64,000 nt of DNA from JADJGC01 sp964576925 (lineage in GTDB: Bacteria > Zixibacteria > MSB-5A5 > CAIYYT01): the NCBI GenBank assembly GCA_964576925.1, contig CAZNWJ010000007.1, forward strand, positions 101,325-165,324. The letters are read 5' to 3'. Both the position numbers and the translations under genes were made by a program. Below the pieces are notes generated by a model that saw only the letters and a list, made by a program, of their open reading frames with translations, was not told where the DNA came from and made no database searches. Shown piece by piece: positions 54,065 through 60,537 of the stretch; within the stretch, counting starts at the first letter, position 1, and each line of letters begins with the position of its first letter.

Positions 54065-54976
54065 ATGGCAAAGGCGCGGGACATCATAATCGGATTAATC
54101 ATCGGCGGCAGCTTCCTGGTTTTCTTCGTGATGATCGGCGTGATGATTATGATCGGTCGTGGAGATGGTGACGGTACATTGCCGACATTCGGCAGCAAGG
54201 TCGCCATCATTAATATCTACGGCGTGATCGAATCCTCAGGCGACATCGTGCGTCAACTCGACCGCTGGGGCGATGACAACTCCGTTAAGGCAATCGTTTT
54301 GCATATTAACTCACCCGGCGGAGGGGTAACTCCTTCGCAGGAAATCTACGAAAAGGTTTTGCGCGTGCGCGCCGAGACGGACAAGCCGATTATCGCTTCA
54401 ATGAGTTCGGTCTGCGCCTCCGGCGGGTATTACATCGCCTGCGCGGCGGATCGGATCGTCGCCAACGCCGGCACTATTACCGGCTCGATTGGCGTGATCT
54501 TTCAGTATCCAGTGATTGAGGACATGTTCGATAAGGTCGGGATCAAGTACCACACGATCAAATCCGGCAGCCGCAAGGATGTTGGCTCACCTTTCCGCGA
54601 CCCGACCGAAGCCGATTCGTTGATGTTGCAGGCGGTGGTCGATGACACCTACGACCAGTTTGTCCAGGCAATCGTCGATAATCGCGAGATCGGCCGCGAC
54701 GAGGTCTTGAGCCTTGCCGACGGTTCGATCTACTCGGGACGACAAGCCTACCGCCTGGGCCTGGTTGACTCGCTCGGCACTTTTGAAGATGCCGTCGATC
54801 TGGCCGGCGAAATCTGCGGCTTGGGGAGCGATCCCGACACGATTCGCGAGATGCCACGCCGCCGGGGATCGATCTGGGATTTGGTGGAAGGGCTATTGAA
54901 TCTCGATTTGTCCGGGCTCTTGTCCCGGGGCGATAATCTGGTCTATCCGCAGTTGCGCTATATCTTCAGTCATTAA
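54065..54976 (+). CDS. sppA: Signal peptide peptidase SppA-type serine protease
   Basis: This 303-residue S49 peptidase has an N-terminal membrane anchor (IIGLIIGGSFLVFFVMIGVM). The catalytic serine is in SVCASGGYYIACAADRIVAN, and the catalytic lysine is probably in the SGSRKDVGSPFR region. It is the short, single-domain form (like B. subtilis SppA) that degrades cleaved signal peptides. It follows the LysM transglycosylase by 10 bases. Confidence 0.93.
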   Translation: MAKARDIIIGLIIGGSFLVFFVMIGVMIMIGRGDGDGTLPTFGSKVAIINIYGVIESSGDIVRQLDRWGDDNSVKAIVLHINSPGGGVTPSQEIYEKVLRVRAETDKPIIASMSSVCASGGYYIACAADRIVANAGTITGSIGVIFQYPVIEDMFDKVGIKYHTIKSGSRKDVGSPFRDPTEADSLMLQAVVDDTYDQFVQAIVDNREIGRDEVLSLADGSIYSGRQAYRLGLVDSLGTFEDAVDLAGEICGLGSDPDTIREMPRRRGSIWDLVEGLLNLDLSGLLSRGDNLVYPQLRYIFSH

Positions 54977-55068
54977 CGGCGCACCGGCGGAGGGGATCGC
55001 AGGCGAAAGTACAGAAAGCGTAGAGAAAAGAAAGATAACGGATATAAAGCCGGAGGAGAGTGGCCGAA

Positions 55069-55362
55069 ATGACCAAAGCTGATTTAGTCGAGCGTGTCGC
55101 CGAACGCACCGGACTGACCCGTACGGACGTGGCGGTCGTGGTAGATTCGTTCCTGGACACGATTAAGAAATCCATGGAGGAAATGCAGAATATTGAAATT
55201 CGCGGCTTTGGCACCTTCAAGATCAAGCTGAGAAAGGCGCGCAAAGCCCGTAATCCGCGGACGGGCGAGGAAGTTCCGGTGCCGGATCGCAAGGTCCCGG
55301 TCTTCAAACCCTCCAACGAATTCAAGGATCTGATCACCAAATTGCCGCTGGCTGGTCAGTAA
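55069..55362 (+). CDS. HU/IHF-family DNA-binding protein
   Basis: ATG 55069, 10 bases after AGGAG, gives the family-standard beginning MTKADLVERVAERTGLTRTD; the GTG at 55060 is too close to the ribosome site. The 97 residues include the DNA-binding arm RGFGTFKIKLRKARKARNPR and the closing PVFKPSNEFKDLI. It bends and compacts DNA. HU and IHF subunits cannot be told apart reliably from this sequence. Confidence 0.95.
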   Translation: MTKADLVERVAERTGLTRTDVAVVVDSFLDTIKKSMEEMQNIEIRGFGTFKIKLRKARKARNPRTGEEVPVPDRKVPVFKPSNEFKDLITKLPLAGQ

Positions 55363-55371
55363 CAATTCTGC

Positions 55372-55399
55372 TTGCGCTCCGGCAGCAGACTTCTATATT
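55372..55399 (+). promoter_or_regulatory. Candidate promoter for the 32-residue ribosomal peptide gene
   Basis: TTGCGC (55372-55377) and TATATT (55394-55399) are spaced by 16 bases, with a GGAGG site at 55430-55434 and ATG 55439. The -35 box is weak. Confidence 0.45.
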
Positions 55400-55438
55400 G
55401 GCGGTCTGTTTGTTTAAGAGTTGTATTACGGAGGTTTA

Positions 55439-55537
55439 ATGCCGAGCGGCAAAAAACGGAAACGTCAGAAAATCAAGACGCACAAGCGTAAGAAGAGAAG
55501 AAGACGCGATCGTCATAAAAAGAAGTTAGGTCGTTAG
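55439..55537 (+). CDS. AURKAIP1/COX24-domain small basic ribosomal peptide (mS38/bS22-like)
   Basis: This frame encodes 32 residues: MPSGKKRKRQKIKTHKRKKR, then four arginine/aspartate residues, then RHKKKLGR; more than half are Lys or Arg. This closely matches the short AURKAIP1/COX24-domain proteins annotated in FCB-group genomes, which start MPSGKKRKR, and is related to mitochondrial mS38 and the mycobacterial small-subunit peptide. These bind the small ribosomal subunit. GGAGG precedes the ATG by 4 bases, and a strong terminator begins at the stop codon, so it is a complete monocistronic unit. Confidence 0.85.
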   Translation: MPSGKKRKRQKIKTHKRKKRRRRDRHKKKLGR

Positions 55538-55566
55538 GGCTGCCCCCGGCAGCCCTTTCTTTTTGG
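55536..55566 (+). terminator. Rho-independent terminator of the small ribosomal peptide gene
   Basis: AGGGCTGCC (55536-55544), loop CCC, GGCAGCCCT (55548-55556), then TTCTTTTT. The stem starts within the stop codon. Confidence 0.9.
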
Positions 55567-55581
55567 GGGGGATTTCCAAAT

Positions 55582-56244
55582 GTGATTGACATGTTTTGCA
55601 CGCGTCAACAAGTTGCGCTTGCGGAATTCATGGCAGGTTGTTACGTTTCAAGCAACATGGGAATTGACCTGCTTCCAAAATTCATCTTAGAGAACTATGA
55701 CGTTCATGAGTGGAAACACGCGTGCGCAATCCTGCAGAGAGATTTTCGAGAAGAATGGGACGACATTTTGCACGTTCTAAGTGCTTTCAGGTTTCGCAAG
55801 AGCTGGATTGAAGTTGGTGGAAAAAACAAGTCAATCCTTTCCAAATGGATTGATGCCGAGTTCTCCAAGCGAGGGTGGTGTGAGAAAGGCTTCAAGACCC
55901 AAGTTGTAGTTGATGATCGTACATTTGATAGCCCGACTCACAAGGTGGACTGCTTCAAGAATAAGGTAGCGATAGAGATTGAATGGAATAACAAGGACCC
56001 GTTTTTCGATCGGGATCTAAACAACTTTAGGCTTCTATTCGATCTTCGAGCAATCAGTGTAGGTATCATTATAACTAGATGTGACGAACTCCAGGAGATC
56101 TTTGATGCTCTTGGACGTGGAAAGTCGTTCGGGAATTCGACGACACATCTCAGCAAGCTGCTTCCGCGAATAGAAGGTGGGGGTGGTGCCGGATGCCCGA
56201 TCTTGGTGTTCGGCATCAAGAAGTCACTTTATGTTAAAGATTAG
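55582..56244 (+). CDS. Type II restriction endonuclease, BglII/BstYI family
   Basis: This 220-residue protein matches the BglII/BstYI fold: after an alpha-helical N-terminal half comes KVDCFKNKVAIEIEWNNKDP with Asp123, Glu132 and a second acidic residue Glu134. BglII and BstYI have the pattern D-x8-E-x-Q at this site; here the Gln is Glu, a variant. The family cuts AGATCT or RGATCY, so a GATC-core target is likely. GTG 55582 is used; ATG 55591 is an alternative. A terminator lies just upstream, and GC is lower than in neighbours (43% over 55921-55980). The methylase follows by 6 bases. Confidence 0.85.
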   Translation: MIDMFCTRQQVALAEFMAGCYVSSNMGIDLLPKFILENYDVHEWKHACAILQRDFREEWDDILHVLSAFRFRKSWIEVGGKNKSILSKWIDAEFSKRGWCEKGFKTQVVVDDRTFDSPTHKVDCFKNKVAIEIEWNNKDPFFDRDLNNFRLLFDLRAISVGIIITRCDELQEIFDALGRGKSFGNSTTHLSKLLPRIEGGGGAGCPILVFGIKKSLYVKD

Positions 56245-56250
56245 CGTCAA

Positions 56251-56943
56251 ATGAAAATGTCAAACGTCTTTGACCTCGCCTCCAAGCTCGGCAGGGCTCG
56301 CTACGGCACTGTACTAGCCGACCCTCCTTGGCGTTTCACGAACCGCACTGGTAAGATAGCTCCGGAACACCATCGCCTCAATCGCTACCCAACCATGACA
56401 TTAAAGGACATTGCGGCTTTGCCCGTCTCGTCGATTGTGGCTGAGAAGAGCCACCTATACCTTTGGGTTCCCAATGCGCTTCTGGAAGAAGGACTGACGG
56501 TAATGAAGGCTTGGGGCTTCACCTACAAGGGAAACATAGTCTGGCACAAAGTCCGAAAAGACGGTGGTCCTGATGGCAGAGGTGTCGGATTCTACTTTCG
56601 GAATACCACTGAGTTGGTCTTATTCGGGGTACGTGGAAGTCTGCGCACACTTACCCCTGGCCGGCGACAAGTGAATATCATTCGATCACAGAAGCGCGAG
56701 CATTCTCGTAAGCCCGATGAGCTCTACGAGATCATAGAGGCTTGCAGCCCTGGGCCGTTCTTGGAGTTGTTTGCGCGGGGCGGTCGAAAGGGGTGGAAGC
56801 AATGGGGAAACCAGGCCGATGATTACTATCCAACTTGGCCAACCTATTCAAATCATTCACAAAACGGTAAGTCTGTTCCTCCACATTCTGCAGAGGCAGA
56901 TCTCTTTGTCCCACAGGGTATAAGGCCGTTACGGCGCACATAA
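56251..56943 (+). CDS. MT-A70-family DNA N6-adenine methyltransferase
   Basis: This 230-residue protein has the MT-A70 catalytic DPPW motif (LADPPWRF, residues 24-27) and HLYLWVPNALLEEG, NTTELVLFGVRG, KPDELYEIIEACSPGPFLEL and LFARGGRKGW. The family methylates adenine N6, in RNA in eukaryotes and in DNA in bacterial restriction systems. It directly follows the BglII/BstYI-type nuclease, so it most likely protects the same target, presumably on the adenine of a GATC-core site. The known BglII and BstYI partners methylate cytosine, so this pairing differs. Confidence 0.88.
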   Translation: MKMSNVFDLASKLGRARYGTVLADPPWRFTNRTGKIAPEHHRLNRYPTMTLKDIAALPVSSIVAEKSHLYLWVPNALLEEGLTVMKAWGFTYKGNIVWHKVRKDGGPDGRGVGFYFRNTTELVLFGVRGSLRTLTPGRRQVNIIRSQKREHSRKPDELYEIIEACSPGPFLELFARGGRKGWKQWGNQADDYYPTWPTYSNHSQNGKSVPPHSAEADLFVPQGIRPLRRT

Positions 56944-57099
56944 GAAGCACTCCGACGGAGGCGCTTGTTCGAGCACACCTTCCGCCTTCAGAGGAAAACT
57001 CTTCCTCCCGACTCTGATTCACCAAACCCCGACCCTCACTCCCCCAACAACTTAGCCCGCTTTTCAATCTGGCACGCTTCTTGATCTTGCATCAAGGGC

Positions 57100-59955
57100 A
57101 TGAAAGCGCGTTTGGCCCTCATTTGCTTCTTTTTGGTCTGCATCCTCTGGTTCGTTGATGGCAACTGCGATGTCGCCGACTTCCGGGTCAATGACGACTT
57201 TGGGATGACTTATCAGGGTTACTCGCACATCGCGGTCGACCTCGACGGCAACTTCGTTGTCTCCTGGTACGACAAACGCAATGGCGATAACGATATCTAC
57301 CTGCAAGCCTTTGACCACCTCGGCAACCGCTCCGGCTCTAATCGCCGCGTCAATGACGACCCGGTCGGCTCCGAGCAATTGCGCCCCTCACTCATGAAAG
57401 ATCAACTCGGCAAGTTCATCGTGGTCTGGCAGGACTTCCGCGTCACCGGCTATCCTTTCAACGGCGACATCTACGGCCAGCGCTTCAACGCCGACGGCTC
57501 GCTTATCTCGACCAACGCCAAGATCAATGATGATTTCGGCGTCGAAACGCAGGGATGGCAGGATATCGATGCCGATGACTTCGGCAATTATGTCGTGGTC
57601 TGGGAGGACAACCGCAACGGCAATTACGACGTCTACGCCCAGCGCTATCACAAATCGGGCACCAAACTCGGCGCGAATGTCCGCGTCAACGACGATGTCG
57701 GCTCCGCCTATCAGCACAACCCGAAAATCGCCGTCGACGGCGATGGCGATTTCATCGTCACCTGGTACGACAACCGCTCCGGCCGCGACAATATCATGGC
57801 CCAGCGCTTCAACGTTTCCGGCGTCGCGCAGGGCACCAATTTCCTCGTCAACGACAACATCACCAATAACAAGTGCGTTTTCGCCGATGTGGCCTGCAAT
57901 TACAACGGCAATTTCACCATCGCCTGGATCGACTACCGCAACGGCGTCTATCCGAGCAATCCCGACGTCTATGCCCGCAACTACCTCGCCGACGGCACGC
58001 CGCGTTCCGACAACTACAAAGTCAATATCGACGGCGGCGCGACTAATCAGGCCGAGGTGTCCGTCGCGATGGACTATTTCGGCAATTACATCATTGCCTG
58101 GCGCGATGATCGCCTCGGCAATAACGATATCTATGCGCAGTACTACCGCGCCGAGGGTACCACGCTCGGTGGGAACTACCGCGTCAACTCGGACGCCGGC
58201 ACCGCCACGCAGTCGTTTCCGAACGTCACGATGGACGGCATCAACATCTACTATACCTGGACCGACGATCGCAACGGCAGCTTCGATGTCTACGCCAAGA
58301 TCACCGAGTACGGTGCGCCGGCGATTGTCGTTACACCGACTTCTTTGACTTTCTCGGCACAGCAGGGGGGAGCCAATCCGCCCGCCCAGCAGTTGCTCGT
58401 AAACAACCAGGGCTACGGCATTCTCAACTACACAATCACCGACAACCAACCGTGGCTCACGGTCAATCCTACATCGGGGGCAGCTCCGGCTACGCTGGAT
58501 GTTTCGGTCAACGCCGCGGGTCTTGCCTATGGTGAACATAGCGGCCGCATCACGATAGCGGATGTCACCGGCAAGGACTCGTCGCGCACGGTTGTCGTTG
58601 CTCTCAGCGTGACAGCACCGATGCTCAAGCTCACCCCGATTTCCTTTAGCATCCAAACCCAGTTCGGTTCAGCGCCACCGGACGATCAGTATGTAATGAT
58701 TGAAAATTCCGGAACCGGAACATTAGACTGGTCAACCAGTGGCGCGCCGAATTGGCTGAAATTATCACAAGTCTCCGGCACGGCCCCCAGCGCTGTCGAT
58801 CTCATTTTTGAGACCGACTCGCTTCCCGGCCCCGGTGATTACGTCGCCACGGTGACAGTGTCATCGCCGCAAGCCGCCAATTCACCGCAGCAGTTTACGG
58901 TCAACTTAAGCTATGTTGTCAACACACCGATGCTCACCATCGACCCCGATACGCTGCACTTCAGTTTCCTCGCCGGAGCCACCACCGTGTCCCCGCAGGA
59001 CCTGGTGATCTTCAACTCCGGCACCGGCACCATCGATTGGATGATCGAAGCCGATGCGACCTGGGTCTCGGTCACTCCGGAGGCTATGCTCGGCGACGGT
59101 GTTGTATCAGTCTCCGTGAACACCGCGATGCTGCAAGTCGGCGAGCATTTTGCCCACCTCAACATCATTGATGCCGCCGCGCTCAACTCGCCGTTGGTGG
59201 CGGTTGTGAAGACTACAGTGCTTCGGCCTCCCGACACTTTGAGCCTTGACCTGACCAACGCCTTGGCCGGCCAACCGTTTGAAGTCGGCTTGAACCTGCG
59301 CAATCATCTGAGTGTCGACAGCGTCGCCATTGAGCTCAGCTATGATGATGCCGCCATGACTCTGGATTCTGTGGCGACCTCTCTGCGTACCGGGGGTATC
59401 ACGACGTGGTCGGTGTCGAATCCCACTGCGCTCGGGATAACGAACGTTGCAGTGACCTCTTCCCAAATGTCGACACCGCTTGCTGCTGGGTCCGGCCCGA
59501 TAGCCGTTCTCCACTTCAGTGCTGCAGGCAGCGTTGCCGACGGGGAATATGCAATCGATCTCAATGGTATCGTCCGCGATACCAGCGGCGCGATCTCGAC
59601 TCCGGTCATCGTGCCGGGCAATGTCGCTATCGCTTCGACCACACCCGTCTATCCAGTAGAAAGTCCCATCGTCCCCGCTGATTTTGTGCTCGGTCCGAAC
59701 TATCCGAACCCATTTAATGCCGCGACAATCATCCCGTTTGAAATCAGTCGCGGCGCCGAAGTTGAGATTCATGTCCTGAACATCCTCGGACGCCGGGTGA
59801 AGACGATCTACTCCGGCGCCCAGACAATCGGCCGTTATTACGCCACCTGGAACGGCGACTCCGATGATGGCTCAACGCTTCCGACCGGCGTCTACTTCGT
59901 TCGCCTCCAGGCCGCCGGCGAATCCCGCGTTATCAAGGTTCTCCTTCTCAAGTAG
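57100..59955 (+). CDS. Exported seven-repeat propeller protein with cohesin-like domain and YPNPFN tail
   Basis: This 951-residue protein has a signal peptide (LALICFFLVCILWFVDG). Residues ~26-405 hold seven repeats of about 55 residues with the pattern 'RVNDD ... GnFvVsWyDnRnG..DiYaQrf', likely a seven-bladed propeller. Residues ~409-706 hold three BACON/Ig-like domains (PTSLTFSAQQGG; NQPWLTVNPTSGAAPATLDV). Residues ~712-845 are cohesin-like (DTLSLDLTNALAGQPFEVGL ... VAIELSYDDAAMTLDSV ... GPIAVLHFSAAGSVADGEY). The last 91 residues are the NYPNPFN ... IKVLLLK module. The cohesin-like domain could receive dockerins from other proteins here; that is inferred. The stop codon is part of a repeat head. 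Confidence 0.85.
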   Translation: MKARLALICFFLVCILWFVDGNCDVADFRVNDDFGMTYQGYSHIAVDLDGNFVVSWYDKRNGDNDIYLQAFDHLGNRSGSNRRVNDDPVGSEQLRPSLMKDQLGKFIVVWQDFRVTGYPFNGDIYGQRFNADGSLISTNAKINDDFGVETQGWQDIDADDFGNYVVVWEDNRNGNYDVYAQRYHKSGTKLGANVRVNDDVGSAYQHNPKIAVDGDGDFIVTWYDNRSGRDNIMAQRFNVSGVAQGTNFLVNDNITNNKCVFADVACNYNGNFTIAWIDYRNGVYPSNPDVYARNYLADGTPRSDNYKVNIDGGATNQAEVSVAMDYFGNYIIAWRDDRLGNNDIYAQYYRAEGTTLGGNYRVNSDAGTATQSFPNVTMDGINIYYTWTDDRNGSFDVYAKITEYGAPAIVVTPTSLTFSAQQGGANPPAQQLLVNNQGYGILNYTITDNQPWLTVNPTSGAAPATLDVSVNAAGLAYGEHSGRITIADVTGKDSSRTVVVALSVTAPMLKLTPISFSIQTQFGSAPPDDQYVMIENSGTGTLDWSTSGAPNWLKLSQVSGTAPSAVDLIFETDSLPGPGDYVATVTVSSPQAANSPQQFTVNLSYVVNTPMLTIDPDTLHFSFLAGATTVSPQDLVIFNSGTGTIDWMIEADATWVSVTPEAMLGDGVVSVSVNTAMLQVGEHFAHLNIIDAAALNSPLVAVVKTTVLRPPDTLSLDLTNALAGQPFEVGLNLRNHLSVDSVAIELSYDDAAMTLDSVATSLRTGGITTWSVSNPTALGITNVAVTSSQMSTPLAAGSGPIAVLHFSAAGSVADGEYAIDLNGIVRDTSGAISTPVIVPGNVAIASTTPVYPVESPIVPADFVLGPNYPNPFNAATIIPFEISRGAEVEIHVLNILGRRVKTIYSGAQTIGRYYATWNGDSDDGSTLPTGVYFVRLQAAGESRVIKVLLLK

Positions 59956-60385
59956 GTCAGACATTCTTGTCTGACATCCCATTGACCCGGCAGACAAGAA
60001 TGTCTCTCCTACCGTTGTTCATTGTGTTGGTAGGCTAAACATTCCTGTCTGACACTTTTCGGACTCACCACGACAGACAAGAATTTCTATCCTACCTGCG
60101 CTCGTCGTGGAGGTAGGTTAAACATTCCTGTCTGACATTTTTCGGACTCACCACGACAGACAAGAATGTCTATCCTACCTGCGCTCGTCGTGGAGGTAGG
60201 TTAAACATTCCTGTCTGACACTTTTCGGACTCACCACGACAGACAAGAATGTCTATCCTACCTGCGCTCGTCGTGCCGGTAGGTTAGACATTCCTGTCTG
60301 ACACTATCCGGCCTCACCACGACAGACAAGAATGTCCATCCTACCGTTGTTCATTGTGTTGGTAGGTTAGACATTCCTGTCTGAC
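59950..60385. repeat. Array of 83-bp palindromic units (6 forward heads, 5 inverted heads)
   Basis: Forward heads GTAGGTTAGACATTCCTGTC and inverted heads GACAGACAAGAATGTCTATC alternate. Forward heads occur at 59951, 60029, 60112, 60195, 60278 and 60361, spaced exactly 83 bases apart from the second onward. Each head is itself a hairpin (GTTAGACA-TTCC-TGTCTGAC). Two spacer versions recur (GCGCTCGTCG type and GTTGTTCATTG type). This fills most of the 582-base gap before the next gene. It is neither a CRISPR array nor a coding region. Confidence 0.93.
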
Positions 60386-60410
60386 CGTTGTATTCGTCTC
60401 ACCGGCTCGT

Positions 60411-60474
60411 GTCATTGCGAGGAGCGAACGACCAATCTGGTGCTGCAGATTACCTCGCCGCGACGAAGCAATCT
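60411..60474 (+). repeat. 64-bp CATTGCGAGGAGCGAA palindromic repeat, copy 1
   Basis: Starts GTCATTGCGAGGAGCGAAC and ends GCGACGAAGCAATCT, the ends pairing imperfectly. A second copy in opposite orientation is at 63632-63696. This type of short intergenic repeat is widespread in bacterial genomes. Confidence 0.85.
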
Positions 60475-60537
60475 GATCCTGGTTTACTGCAACACACCAT
60501 TTTGCACTCAGCATCTTGATTCGTATATTCTCCAGAG

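Noticed and set aside
57069..57084. Sigma-54-like site CTGGCACG-CTTC-TTGA before the propeller/cohesin gene
   Set aside because: The -12 element has GA instead of the nearly invariant GC, and the predicted start would fall inside the ribosome site of ATG 57100.
59950..60385. Possible CRISPR array
   Set aside because: The repeating units are palindromic, the spacers repeat among units, and no cas genes are nearby.
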